This document shows positions 53,261-62,416 of a stretch of DNA of 64,000 nucleotides, piece after piece. Source of the stretch: Burkholderia pseudomultivorans (GTDB taxonomy: Bacteria; Pseudomonadota; Gammaproteobacteria; Burkholderiales; Burkholderiaceae); the NCBI RefSeq assembly GCF_001718415.1, contig NZ_CP013377.1, positions 992,001 through 1,056,000 of the forward strand, in the 5' to 3' direction. The notes below the pieces were generated by a model. The model ran no database searches. It was not told the DNA's origin and saw only the letters and a program-made list of their open reading frames with translations. The position numbers were made by a program, and so were the translations under genes. The stretch's first letter is position 1; every line of letters starts with the position of its first letter.

Positions 53261-54379
53261 TCATGATTCGTCAGCCTCTTCCCACTGCGCGAGCAGTTCG
53301 GCCGGGATGGCCTTGACGACATCGACATAGCGTTTGCCGACGAATTGTTCGGCGCGCCTGAGCAGCACCGGAATGGGGCTGCTCGGTTCGTGCGTCTCGA
53401 ACCAGTGGCGTGCCGCACAGATCAACGTCAACGCGGCCTGCCGGTCCATCGGCGCAAGGGGAGCGGGCGCGACGACCGGCGTCGAGGTCGGGGCATCCGC
53501 CTGCGCTTCATCTGCACGCGGCAGGCCAGGCGGTGCATCGACGGATGCCGGCAGCGCAGGCGTGCCGCACTCCGGTGGTTCGGCCGAAGGCGCGGTGTCG
53601 GACCGCGTGCCGGCCCGCGGTTCGCCTGCTTGAAAGAGCCGGAGCAGGCGGGCCAACGGGGAAAAATCCGGCAGAGACGTCCCGAGGTGCGTTGCGCACC
53701 ACGTCTCGATGGCGGAGAGATTCGAGATCGCGTCGTCGAAGGCCTGCATCATCGACGGCTGCTGTTCGCGCAGGTTCTGCAACTGCAGCGCGACCGAATC
53801 GGGGGCGAGCGCATCGGGCGGACGCGGATGCGCGAACGCACGCTCGACGTCGCGTACCTGCAGCCGGGTGGCGCTCGATCGCGTCAGGACGATTTCCCGC
53901 ACGTCGGCCAGCAAGCCTTCCGGATCCGCCAACGCCTGCAGCGCGTTCATCCGCATCTCCAGCGCGGCAGGGCGATCGTCGTCGATATCGGCCCGCGGAT
54001 GCACCTGCTCCGGGAACGTGTGCAGCCAGGCTGCCAGCAGCCCCGTTCCGTCGGCAAGACCCGCCACGCCGCCGAGGCGCGTGCGGCAGCGCGCATGCAG
54101 CACGGCGACGCGCATGTCCTTCGTCCGCGTCATCAGCCGCCGGCAGTCTCGCTCGATCTCGCTCCAGTTCAGCGGATCGGGCGAACCGACGAAGCCGCCG
54201 TATTGCACGTCCTGCCTGGGCGCGGTGCCGGCAAACAGCACCACGAAATCATGGTCGTATTCGAGATCCGGGCCGCACGGCGCCGTCTCGCTCAACGGCG
54301 CGAGCCAGTCCTCCTGCGACGTATCGGCGACTGCCGCCCGGCCGGGCTTGTTCTGCGTGGTGGACGATTTCCTGCTCAT
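53261..54379 (-). CDS. tssA: Type VI secretion protein TssA
   Basis: 372 residues from MSRKSSTTQN. The ImpA_N domain marks TssA: DWLAPLSETAPCGPDLEYDH, PDPLNWSEIERDCRRLMTRT, KDMRVAVLHARCRTRLGGVA and the Trp of LLAAWLHTFPEQVHPRADID. A Pro/Ala-rich linker leads to a C-terminal helical part (DRQAALTLICAARHWFETHE, SPIPVLLRRAEQFVGKRYVD). TssA caps the sheath and starts tail assembly. It overlaps the end of tssG (ATGA at 54376-54379), so it belongs to the tagK-EFGA arm. Confidence 0.92.
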   Translation of the reverse strand: MSRKSSTTQNKPGRAAVADTSQEDWLAPLSETAPCGPDLEYDHDFVVLFAGTAPRQDVQYGGFVGSPDPLNWSEIERDCRRLMTRTKDMRVAVLHARCRTRLGGVAGLADGTGLLAAWLHTFPEQVHPRADIDDDRPAALEMRMNALQALADPEGLLADVREIVLTRSSATRLQVRDVERAFAHPRPPDALAPDSVALQLQNLREQQPSMMQAFDDAISNLSAIETWCATHLGTSLPDFSPLARLLRLFQAGEPRAGTRSDTAPSAEPPECGTPALPASVDAPPGLPRADEAQADAPTSTPVVAPAPLAPMDRQAALTLICAARHWFETHEPSSPIPVLLRRAEQFVGKRYVDVVKAIPAELLAQWEEADES

Positions 54380-55449
54380 GGTCGATGTTCGGAGGCCGTA
54401 TCGCTGCGGTTGAGATGGCGTGCATGGCGTTCGGGCTCGAAGCGCATGCCGGTGATCGGCTGGTCGGGTGCAGGCCGGCCCAGCCAACCGGACCAGCCCA
54501 ACCGCTGCCGGCCGCCCATTACGGCCGGCGGCGCGCTCTCGGGCTTGATGCGAAGCTCGAGCTCCCATTCGAGCTCGCGGCCGACGAAGGCCCGCACCCA
54601 CTCGACGAGTCGCGGCAGGTCTTCGCCTTGCGGTGTGAAGCGCAGGTACGCGTCGAGATCGACGGGGCCGATCACGATGCGGAACCGGTGCTGGCGGTCC
54701 GGCGCGACGCGCCCGAGCACGGCGCCGCGGCCCATCGTCGCGGCGGCGCCCGGATAGCCCATGCGCCCGCAGTCGGCCGGATCGATTTCGATCCAGTGAA
54801 AGACGTTTTCGTCCACGGCGACCGGGACGCCGAAATAATGTTCGAGCGTCGCGCGCAGGCCGTCCGGATTGCGCGATTCGCGAACGAGATGGGCCGAGGC
54901 GGCCAGGCGCGCATGCGACGGAAGGGCGCCCCGGTCGATCTCGCCGATGTCGTGTCCGACCAGGCTGGCGATATAGAACGAGAACCGTTCGTCGTGCTTC
55001 CGGTCGAGGCCCGCAGCTGCCTGTGCGGAGGCCCACGCACGATAGAACAGCGTGAAGAACCGGTGATGGAAGATGTCGAAGAAGTCCGCCGTGGTCGTGT
55101 CGCGACGGCTGTTTTCCCGATCCCTCGCGATTTCGGTCACGTGGACGGGGAGCGGGCCGTTGGGCCCCAGCATGCCGAGGCCGAACAGCCGCACCTCGAG
55201 TCGCCCGGCTGTTTCGTGTGCGCTCGCGATTTCCCGCGGAGCGAAGGTCAGGCTCGGCTGCTGGCCCAGTCGGAAGGGTTCGGCCTGCGGCCGGCGCGCG
55301 GTGCCGATCGGATCGATCGCGGGGTTCGCGCCGATCCGCCGCAGCAACGACAGGAACCCGAAACGCCAGGGCTCGGCCTGCAGGGCGTCGAGCAGTTCGG
55401 GCGACAGCGCGTTGTCGCGCAGCGGTGCACAGAGCGTGGCGCGCTGCAT
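54376..55449 (-). CDS. tssG: Type VI secretion baseplate protein TssG
   Basis: 357 residues from MQRATLCAPL. The TssG (VasB/ImpH) pattern is clear: EPWRFGFLSLLRRIGANPAI, LEVRLFGLGMLGPNGPLPVH, DFFDIFHHRFFTLFYRAWAS. It is a baseplate wedge component that works with TssE, TssF and TssK. Its ATG overlaps the tssF stop (TGATG at 55447-55451), and its own stop overlaps tssA. The frame extends to 55854 upstream, but that part lies inside tssF. Confidence 0.93.
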   Translation of the reverse strand: MQRATLCAPLRDNALSPELLDALQAEPWRFGFLSLLRRIGANPAIDPIGTARRPQAEPFRLGQQPSLTFAPREIASAHETAGRLEVRLFGLGMLGPNGPLPVHVTEIARDRENSRRDTTTADFFDIFHHRFFTLFYRAWASAQAAAGLDRKHDERFSFYIASLVGHDIGEIDRGALPSHARLAASAHLVRESRNPDGLRATLEHYFGVPVAVDENVFHWIEIDPADCGRMGYPGAAATMGRGAVLGRVAPDRQHRFRIVIGPVDLDAYLRFTPQGEDLPRLVEWVRAFVGRELEWELELRIKPESAPPAVMGGRQRLGWSGWLGRPAPDQPITGMRFEPERHARHLNRSDTASEHRP

Positions 55450-57338
55450 CACAGCGCTCCGCGCGTGCCGGTGCGCGCCGGCCAGCGCGCGATCCGGCCG
55501 CGTTGCATCGAATGCAGTTCCGTCTGCGTGAAGCTGTTGATCGACACGTGCCGCGCAAGCCAGTGTTCGAGGATCGTGCCGAAAAGATAGGGGCTTACGC
55601 CCGAGAAGCCCGTCTCGTCGACCGTCAGCGCGCATTCGATGCCGCGACCGAAGGTCATCGGGCCGGTTCCCGGCAGCTTGCGCGTGACGGGGCGCGTTTT
55701 CACGCCGACGAGGCTTTCGACCTGCCGGCGCTGCCCGGTGTCGCCATCCACGAGATACAGGCGCAACAGGTCGCGCAGGCCTTGCCCGCCCTCGCGGTGA
55801 TCGAGCGCCTCGAGCGGCAGATAGTCGAAGTTCAGCTGGCGGATCAGCCGCCATGCCATTTCTCGTTCGGCATACGGCGGCAACGGTGCGCTCGGCGGCC
55901 GGATCAGGCCGATGCTGTCGACCGGTGCCGACTGCGCGGTCTCGAGGTCGCGCACGCCGTCGCGCGGCACGAGCGTGGCGAGATCGCGGTTCGTCAACAG
56001 CGCGTCGACCGACAGGAAGCGGATGTTTTCGCCATACGGCGCCTCGGCCTGATCGACCAGCGAGAGAAATACCTCCGTCCCCACGTACGGCGTGCGCGTT
56101 CCGTAGCGGCGCGCCGAATCGGACAGCAGGCGCCGCTCGCGCCGCATCGAAAAATAGCGGCCGTGATTGCCTTCGTCGTTGTTCAGCGTCTGATAGAGCG
56201 GCCGGAATTCGAGTTCGGAGGACGTGGCGGCGACCTGACCGTAGACGGCGCTGACCGAGAACACCTCGTAGTCGAGCGGCGTGAGTCGAGCCGGAACCAG
56301 ATGGAATTCGGTGTCGCGCGGCGAGATCTCGACCCGATCGGTGTGCTTGCGGAACAGATTGACGACGGGCGTACAGAAGAGCGCGAAGCGCGACGCATCG
56401 ACGAGATTGGCGAGCGGCCCCGGCGCACGGTCGAGCAGCACGACGATCTCGACTTCCCGGCCGTCGATGCGCGAGAACCCTTCGGCAAGGCCGTTCAACG
56501 CGAAGAACCAGAACCGCGCGGGGCAGGCGAAGTACTCGTGCAGCAGGTTGTGCCCGTGAAACTTGGCCCAGTTCAGCGGCAGCAGGCTCTGATCGGTGCG
56601 CAGTCCTTCGTGTTCGACCGCGCGTTCGGTGACGGCCGCCGGCGCGCGGCCGGGCCTGCCGAATTTGCCGGGGGCGCCGATCACCGAGGCGACGCCGCCT
56701 GCATGCAGCAATTCGAACAGATGCGACGCGACCTGTTCGTCGCCGGCCAGATAGACCGGAAGCCGGTCGAGTCCTTTCAGGTCGGCGATCCGCATGTTGC
56801 CGGTGGTCGCGAGCCTGATCCGCAGCGCCCCGCGCACGGGCGTATCGGGCGCGCTATAGCGCTCCAGCGCCGGGATGTCCGGTGGAATGCCGGTCAGCCG
56901 CGCGTCGGTGATCGCGAGCGGCCACAGCGTGACGTCCTGTCCGCTCGTGAACCGGCAGGCCGTGCGCTCGCCGTCGGGAATCTGCGCGGTGAACGTGGTG
57001 CCGCGCGCGAGGCGGTAGCCGTCGACGAGGCTGCCTTCGGACTGTCCGGGGTACAGGCGAGCGATCGAGATCGACGGGGTCGGCGCGACGTAGTTCGGGT
57101 AGATGACCTCGAGCAGCCTTTCCGTGAAGCGCGGAAACTCCGCATCGAGCTTGATCTGCATGCGCGCGGCCATGAAGCTGAACGATTCGATCAGGCGCTC
57201 GACATAAGGGTCCGCCACTTCGCCGGCCTGCATGCCGAGCCGCCGTGCGATCTTCGGATGCGCATGCGCGAACTCGGCGGCGAGCTCGCGCATGTAGATG
57301 AGTTCCTGGTTGTAGTAGTCGAGCAGTCGCGGGTCCAT
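55449..57338 (-). CDS. tssF: Type VI secretion baseplate protein TssF
   Basis: 629 residues from MDPRLLDYYNQELIYMRELA, the standard VasA/ImpG N-terminus. Further markers are EFAHAHPKIARRLGMQAGEV, DPYVERLIESFSFMAARMQI and FPRFTERLLEVIYPNYVAPT. It is a major baseplate wedge protein binding TssG. It lies 37 bases after tssE and overlaps tssG by one base. Confidence 0.94.
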   Translation of the reverse strand: MDPRLLDYYNQELIYMRELAAEFAHAHPKIARRLGMQAGEVADPYVERLIESFSFMAARMQIKLDAEFPRFTERLLEVIYPNYVAPTPSISIARLYPGQSEGSLVDGYRLARGTTFTAQIPDGERTACRFTSGQDVTLWPLAITDARLTGIPPDIPALERYSAPDTPVRGALRIRLATTGNMRIADLKGLDRLPVYLAGDEQVASHLFELLHAGGVASVIGAPGKFGRPGRAPAAVTERAVEHEGLRTDQSLLPLNWAKFHGHNLLHEYFACPARFWFFALNGLAEGFSRIDGREVEIVVLLDRAPGPLANLVDASRFALFCTPVVNLFRKHTDRVEISPRDTEFHLVPARLTPLDYEVFSVSAVYGQVAATSSELEFRPLYQTLNNDEGNHGRYFSMRRERRLLSDSARRYGTRTPYVGTEVFLSLVDQAEAPYGENIRFLSVDALLTNRDLATLVPRDGVRDLETAQSAPVDSIGLIRPPSAPLPPYAEREMAWRLIRQLNFDYLPLEALDHREGGQGLRDLLRLYLVDGDTGQRRQVESLVGVKTRPVTRKLPGTGPMTFGRGIECALTVDETGFSGVSPYLFGTILEHWLARHVSINSFTQTELHSMQRGRIARWPARTGTRGAL

Positions 57339-57375
57339 CGCAGAGGCCTCGTTGTGATCGTGGTGTGTGCCGCGC

Positions 57376-57942
57376 TCAGCCGGCGCGCATGCCCGTGATG
57401 CGGATTTCGCTCGTTTCGAGGTCCAGCGAGCTTTGCACCATGAATTCGAGCGGATACGGGTCCATGTGAATCAGGCCGCGCACTTCGAAAGCGAGCACGT
57501 TGTGATGTTCGCCCGCGGTATCGGCATCGGGATCGGTGCGGGGCGATACCACCAGCGAATCCGGAATCAGGCGCGGCTCGAAATCGCCGATGGCGCGGCG
57601 GATCGTGGTTTCGACGTCGCTCCACCGGCGCGATGCGATAAAGGTGCCGGCCAGCGGCGGCACGCCGAAATTCACCGTCGACGCGGCGGCTTGCGGATGG
57701 CGCGCACGATCGATCCGGTCTTCGATACTCGTCGTGTTGAGCAGATAGGCGAGATCGCGCTGCACGATGTCGCGCATCTGCCTGCGCGTGACCGTGTATT
57801 CGTCCGGGGCTTCGGTCTGTCGATGCGGTGCGTCGTCGCGCAGGCGGTCGAGCAGCGTCGGCATCAGATGCGAGCTGGCTCGCCGCGGCGTACGAGCAGT
57901 CGGTGCATCGGCGCCGGGCTGGCGTTTTCTGCGTTCGGTCAT
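57376..57942 (-). CDS. tssE: Type VI secretion gp25-like protein TssE
   Basis: 188 residues from MTERRKRQPG. After a 25-residue polar lead come PTLLDRLRDD, IVQRDLAYLLNTTSIED and the gp25-like core (TIRRAIGDFEPRLIPDSLVV, with the EPR motif), ending with the FEVRGLIHMDPYPLEFMVQS type of strand. TssE links baseplate to sheath. Its start overlaps the tagK-like stop (ATGA, 57939-57942). Confidence 0.92.
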   Translation of the reverse strand: MTERRKRQPGADAPTARTPRRASSHLMPTLLDRLRDDAPHRQTEAPDEYTVTRRQMRDIVQRDLAYLLNTTSIEDRIDRARHPQAAASTVNFGVPPLAGTFIASRRWSDVETTIRRAIGDFEPRLIPDSLVVSPRTDPDADTAGEHHNVLAFEVRGLIHMDPYPLEFMVQSSLDLETSEIRITGMRAG

Positions 57943-58586
57943 GGCGAGTCCTTGCGCAAGGGCGCGGCCAGCGGGCTGTCCACGGACAGCGCATGGTGCT
58001 CTCGCCGGGTTAGCGGCGGCGGGGCGGGAGCGCTGCCCGCAGACTCGGCATGGAACTCGGGTGGCGCGAACAGTCGCAGGATCTCCGGAACGGATTCGCC
58101 GTCGATCGTCGTTTCCGCGCGTCCGTCCAGACGACCGAAGGCATCCTCGATCGTGCGATTGCCGGACAGGAATGTCTCGATCGAGTCCGAATGCCGATGG
58201 CTTTCGCAGGGAGGCGGGGCGTGCGGGTGATCCGGTGCGATCGGGGACGTGAGCGTGTCGTTCACCGACGGAGCCCACGTCGAAGCAATCGGCGCGCCGG
58301 GGTCGGCGAGGGCGCGCCAGTACTGTGCATGGAGCGCGTCGATCAGCGCATCGGTGTGACCGGACTCGATACCGGCCGTGTCCTCCGCGTCACGTGGACG
58401 GGTGGCCGCGCCTTCCCGCGTGCCGATACCGAGCTGACCGAGCATGTCGTCGTCGGCGTGTGCGGAACCGAAGGCGCCGTCGAGCCGCAACGCGTCGGTA
58501 ACGGGCTGCGGACGTGCTTTGTCCGGCGCGGATGCGACGGGCGGCATGTTCGGCTGACGATGCCAGGATGGGCGACGGAAGCGCAT
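57939..58586 (-). CDS. Type VI secretion-associated protein, TagK-like
   Basis: 215 residues, mostly polar and probably flexible in the first 130. The C-terminal part DSIETFLSGNRTIEDAFGRL followed by ESVPEILRLFAPPEFHA resembles the TagK domain of Burkholderia type VI clusters, whose role is not known. It is the first gene of the tssEFGA arm, and its stop overlaps the tssE start. The start could be 58586 or the internal Met at residue 14 (58547). Confidence 0.65.
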   Translation of the reverse strand: MRFRRPSWHRQPNMPPVASAPDKARPQPVTDALRLDGAFGSAHADDDMLGQLGIGTREGAATRPRDAEDTAGIESGHTDALIDALHAQYWRALADPGAPIASTWAPSVNDTLTSPIAPDHPHAPPPCESHRHSDSIETFLSGNRTIEDAFGRLDGRAETTIDGESVPEILRLFAPPEFHAESAGSAPAPPPLTRREHHALSVDSPLAAPLRKDSP

Positions 58587-59131
58587 GGACGGGTTCGGTG
58601 TGCGAAAGAACTGAAAGTGAAGCGAGAGTATCGATCAATCTTTCGTCTCAAAAAAGTGCCTGGTCGAGAAAATGGTGGAGGGTGGGGTGAAAATAGATTG
58701 TTAAAGACTGCAAAATATAAAATAAAAATCTTATTGGAATCAAAAGACTGCTGTCTTTTTCTTGTGTTGAGGATGATGGTGTTTCGCTTTTTATCTCGAA
58801 ATAACAATGACTTGAAGGGGGGGGGATTCGGGCCTCGGAAGGCGTGTGGATCGTACATGACCGATAAGTGGGTTAGGCACGGGTTCAATGCGATTGAATA
58901 TAGGACGAGTCTGAATTTTTATTAAGCGCTTTAGATTCAATTAATGCGTTGACGTTTTTATTGTTTCGTGTTGATAATTCGGTCCTGATTCGAGTCGGCC
59001 GTTTTTTTAGAATCTGAGAGAGGGGTGTGTTTCGAATGATCGAGATCGCGTCTGGCATGGCAACCAGAAAGGAATCCTGATTGCCTCGGCGTATTCGTTC
59101 GCAACACGCTAACGAACAAAACAAGACCATC
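58587..59131. promoter_or_regulatory. AT-rich divergent promoter region of the type VI cluster
   Basis: 545 bases between the two type VI arms, clearly more AT-rich than the surrounding DNA. It holds a nine-G run (58817-58825), and a seven-base hairpin AAAAGAC-TGCT-GTCTTTT (58742-58759) followed by T. An open frame on the minus strand (58343-58888) is not supported as a gene. Such AT-rich tracts are favoured H-NS targets; an H-NS gene lies at 21749. Confidence 0.6.
58817..58825. repeat. Nine-G homopolymer in the type VI promoter region
   Basis: Nine consecutive G between GAA and ATTC, in an otherwise AT-rich segment. Homopolymers of this length slip during replication and can switch promoter spacing on and off. 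Confidence 0.6.
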
Positions 59132-61813
59132 ATGAACATTTCACGCCAGACCTTGTTCGGCAAGCTCGGGGTCGAGCTCTACCGGGGAATCGAATCGGCG
59201 ACGCGTTTCTGCAAGCTGCGCGGGAACCCGTTCGTCGAGCTCGTCCACTGGCTGCATCAACTGCTCCAGCAGCCGGATGGCGACCTGCAGCGGATCGTGC
59301 GCCATGCGGATATCGATCGCGATGCGCTCGAGCGCGACCTTGCGCGGGCGCTGGCTGCGCTGCCGGCCGGCGCGAGCTCGATCAGCGATTTCTCCTGGCA
59401 CATCGAAACGGCCATCGAGCGCGGCTGGGTGCTGGCGACCCTCGGCCATGGCGATCGTCGCGTGCGCGGCGCCTGGCTGGTCGCAGCGCTGGTCTCGACA
59501 CCCGAACTGCGGCGCGTGCTCGTCGCCATTTCCGCCGAGTTCGCCAAGATCCCGGCGGCCAATCTCGGCGACGTGCTTCCCGCCTGGATCGACGGGTCGC
59601 CGGAGGCAGCGGACGAGCCGTACGATCGCAGCGAGCTTGCGCCGGCGCTGCCGGGCGAGGCGTCCGGTGCCGTGTCGGGCGCGCCGCAGGGCAACGCGCT
59701 CGAGCGGTATTGCCTGGATCTCACTGCGCGGGCGCGCGCCGGCGAAATCGATCCCGTTGTCGGCCGCGAACTCGAAATCCGCACCATGATCGACGTGCTG
59801 CTGCGTCGGCGGCAGAACAACCCGCTGATCACCGGCGAGGCCGGCGTCGGCAAGACTGCGGTGGTGGAAGGATTGGCGCGAGCGATCGCGGCGGGCAACG
59901 TGCCGCCGAATCTGGCCGACGTGAGGCTGCTGAGCCTCGATGTCGGCGCGCTGCTCGCAGGGGCCAGCATGAAGGGGGAATTCGAGGCTCGCCTGAAGGG
60001 CGTACTCGAGGCCGCAGCGCGCTCGGCCGCGCCCATCATCCTGTTCGTCGACGAAATCCATACGCTGATCGGCGCGGGCGGGCAAGCCGGCACCGGCGAC
60101 GCCGCCAACCTGCTGAAACCGGCGCTCGCGCGCGGCACGATTCGCACCATCGGCGCGACGACCTGGACCGAGTACAAGCGGCATATCGAGAAGGATCCGG
60201 CGCTGACGCGGCGCTTTCAGGTGTTGCAGGTCGCGGAGCCGTCAGAAGCGGCGGCGGCCGACATGGTGCGCGGCCTCGCGTCGACGTTCTCGTCGCATCA
60301 CGGCGTCGTCGTGCGGGACGAAGCGATCCGCGCTGCCGTAACGCTGTCGCATCGTTACATTCCGTCCCGCCAATTGCCCGACAAGGCGATCAGCCTGCTC
60401 GATACCGCGTGCGCGCGCGTGGCGCTGTCGCAGCACGCGACGCCGCGCGAACTGGACGACGTGCGGCAGCGCCTGGCTGCCGCGCGCACCGAAGAAACCC
60501 TGCTGGTGCAGGAAGCCCGTATCGGTCTCGATGCGGACAAGGCGTTGCATCGCGTGCGCATGCGCATCGACGCGCTGGCGACGGAAGAAACGGCGCTCGC
60601 GGATCGCTGGTGCGCACAGGCGCAGGCCGCGCAGGCGTTGCTTTCCGCGCGCGAAGCCGCGATCACGGACGCGGCGGATTCGCCGGTATCGCTCGACAGC
60701 TTGCGCGAACTCGAACGGACGCTGGCCGCGCTGCAGGGCGATGCGCCGCTCGTCTTTCCCGAGGTCGACGCCGCCATCGTCGCCGAGATCGTGTCGGACT
60801 GGACCGGCATCCCGGTCGGCCGCATGGTCACCGACGAGATTGCGGCCGTGCGCCGCCTTCCAGAAACGCTCGCGGCACGCGTGATCGGGCAAAGCGATGC
60901 GCTGGGCCTGATCGGCGAGCGGGTGCAGACCGCGCGGTCGGGGCTGACCGATCCGAAGAAGCCGCTGGGCGTGTTCCTGCTTGCCGGCCCGTCCGGCGTC
61001 GGCAAGACCGAGACGGCACTGGCGCTGGCCGAGGCGCTATATGGCGGCGAGCAGAACCTGATCACGATCAACATGAGCGAGTATCAGGAAGCGCATACGG
61101 TGTCGGGCCTGAAAGGCGCGCCGCCCGGTTATGTCGGCTACGGCGAGGGCGGTGTGCTGACCGAGGCGGTGCGCCGGCGGCCCTACGCGGTCGTGTTGCT
61201 CGACGAGATCGAGAAGGCGCATCGCGACGTGCACGAAATGTTCTTCCAGGTGTTCGACAAGGGCTACATGGAAGACGGCGACGGCCGCCATATCGACTTC
61301 CGCCATACCACCATCCTGCTGACGAGCAACGTCGGCGCCGAGCTCAGCGCGAGTCTGTGTGCGGATCCGGCGCGGACGCCGGATCTCGACGGCCTGCGCG
61401 ACGCGCTTGCACCGGAACTGCTGAAGGTATTCCCGGCGGCGTTCCTGGGGCGTGTGACGGTCGTGCCGTACCGGCCGCTCGCCGCCGACGCGCTCGCCAG
61501 CATCGTTCGCCTGCATCTGGACCGCGTCGCGAAACGCATGGCACACGCCCACGACATCGCGCTCGTCTGCGACGACGCAGTCGTGCACTACATCGTCGGC
61601 CGTTGCCTCGTTCAGGAGACAGGTGCGCGCGTGCTGATCGGCTTCATCGAACAGCATGTGCTGCCGCGCCTTTCCGCGCTCTGGCTCGATGCATTCGCAT
61701 CGCGCGTGCCGCTCGCGCGCATCGCGATCGGCGTATCCGATTCCTCCGCGTCGCCCGCGCAGGCACTGACGTTCGAGGCGAGCCCTTCTCATCCTGTCGA
61801 GCCGCGTCGTTGA
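59132..61813 (+). CDS. tssH: Type VI secretion AAA+ ATPase TssH (ClpV)
   Basis: 893 residues from MNISRQTLFG. An N-domain (about 1-160) leads to two AAA+ modules: Walker A GEAGVGKT (235-242) with LFVDEIHT, and Walker A GPSGVGKT (619-626) with VVLLDEIEKAH. Between them is the helical middle domain (RELDDVRQRLAAARTEETLL and on). ClpV extracts the contracted TssBC sheath for recycling. It is first in the rightward arm; an AACAAAACAAGACC-rich leader precedes it, with no strong ribosome binding site visible. The in-frame ATG at 59081 is less likely. Confidence 0.94.
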   Translation: MNISRQTLFGKLGVELYRGIESATRFCKLRGNPFVELVHWLHQLLQQPDGDLQRIVRHADIDRDALERDLARALAALPAGASSISDFSWHIETAIERGWVLATLGHGDRRVRGAWLVAALVSTPELRRVLVAISAEFAKIPAANLGDVLPAWIDGSPEAADEPYDRSELAPALPGEASGAVSGAPQGNALERYCLDLTARARAGEIDPVVGRELEIRTMIDVLLRRRQNNPLITGEAGVGKTAVVEGLARAIAAGNVPPNLADVRLLSLDVGALLAGASMKGEFEARLKGVLEAAARSAAPIILFVDEIHTLIGAGGQAGTGDAANLLKPALARGTIRTIGATTWTEYKRHIEKDPALTRRFQVLQVAEPSEAAAADMVRGLASTFSSHHGVVVRDEAIRAAVTLSHRYIPSRQLPDKAISLLDTACARVALSQHATPRELDDVRQRLAAARTEETLLVQEARIGLDADKALHRVRMRIDALATEETALADRWCAQAQAAQALLSAREAAITDAADSPVSLDSLRELERTLAALQGDAPLVFPEVDAAIVAEIVSDWTGIPVGRMVTDEIAAVRRLPETLAARVIGQSDALGLIGERVQTARSGLTDPKKPLGVFLLAGPSGVGKTETALALAEALYGGEQNLITINMSEYQEAHTVSGLKGAPPGYVGYGEGGVLTEAVRRRPYAVVLLDEIEKAHRDVHEMFFQVFDKGYMEDGDGRHIDFRHTTILLTSNVGAELSASLCADPARTPDLDGLRDALAPELLKVFPAAFLGRVTVVPYRPLAADALASIVRLHLDRVAKRMAHAHDIALVCDDAVVHYIVGRCLVQETGARVLIGFIEQHVLPRLSALWLDAFASRVPLARIAIGVSDSSASPAQALTFEASPSHPVEPRR

Positions 61814-61849
61814 GCTCGACAATCGTCACCCACTGTCAGGAGACTGTTC

Positions 61850-62389
61850 ATGTCCGCTAGCAGTTCGCAGAAGTTCATCGCGCGCAATCGTGCGCCGCGT
61901 GTGCAGATCGAGTACGACGTCGAAGTGTATGGCTCGGAGAAGAAAGTCGAGCTTCCGTTCGTGATGGGCGTGCTTGCCGACCTCTCCGGCAAGCATCCGG
62001 CCGAACCGCTGCCGGCGGTGTCGGAGCGCCGCTTTCTGGAAATCGATATCGACAACTTCGACGAGCGCATGAAGGCGATCCGGCCGCGCGTCGCGTTCGC
62101 CGTGCCGAATACGCTGACGGGCGAAGGGCAGATGATGGTCGACATGACCTTCGAAAGCATGGAGGACTTCTCGCCGGCCGCGATCGCCGACAAGGTCGAG
62201 CCGCTGCGCCGTTTGCTGCAGGCGCGTACGCAGCTGGCGAACCTGCAGACCTACATGGACGGCAAGTCGGGCGCGGAGGCGCTCGTGACTCAGTTGCTGC
62301 AGGACCCGGCGCTGCTGAAGTCGCTGGCCGCAGCGCCGCGACCGGAGCGCCATGAAGCGGACGCGGCCGATCCCGGCGACGCGAGCTGA
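61850..62389 (+). CDS. tssB: Type VI secretion sheath small subunit TssB
   Basis: 179 residues from MSASSSQKFI. The VipA pattern is complete: QKFIARNRAPRVQIEYDVEV, YGSEKKVELPFVMGVLADLS, and RRLLQARTQLANLQTYMDGK. With TssC it forms the contractile sheath. The tail (PRPERHEADAADPGDAS) is longer and more acidic than usual. It lies 36 bases after tssH. Confidence 0.95.
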   Translation: MSASSSQKFIARNRAPRVQIEYDVEVYGSEKKVELPFVMGVLADLSGKHPAEPLPAVSERRFLEIDIDNFDERMKAIRPRVAFAVPNTLTGEGQMMVDMTFESMEDFSPAAIADKVEPLRRLLQARTQLANLQTYMDGKSGAEALVTQLLQDPALLKSLAAAPRPERHEADAADPGDAS

Positions 62390-62416
62390 CCGACAAACCG
62401 ATCGAGGATGACCATC

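Noticed and set aside
58343..58888. Minus-strand frame through the AT-rich type VI intergenic region
   Set aside because: No ribosome binding site, it runs across the G9 tract and into the tagK-like gene, and the predicted residues show no domain. AT-rich DNA gives chance frames in this region.
59050..59070. A possible sigma-54 (GG-N10-GC) promoter before tssH, at TGGCATGGCAACCAG
   Set aside because: The required GC does not fall 10 bases after the GG (AG is found there), so the core spacing fails.
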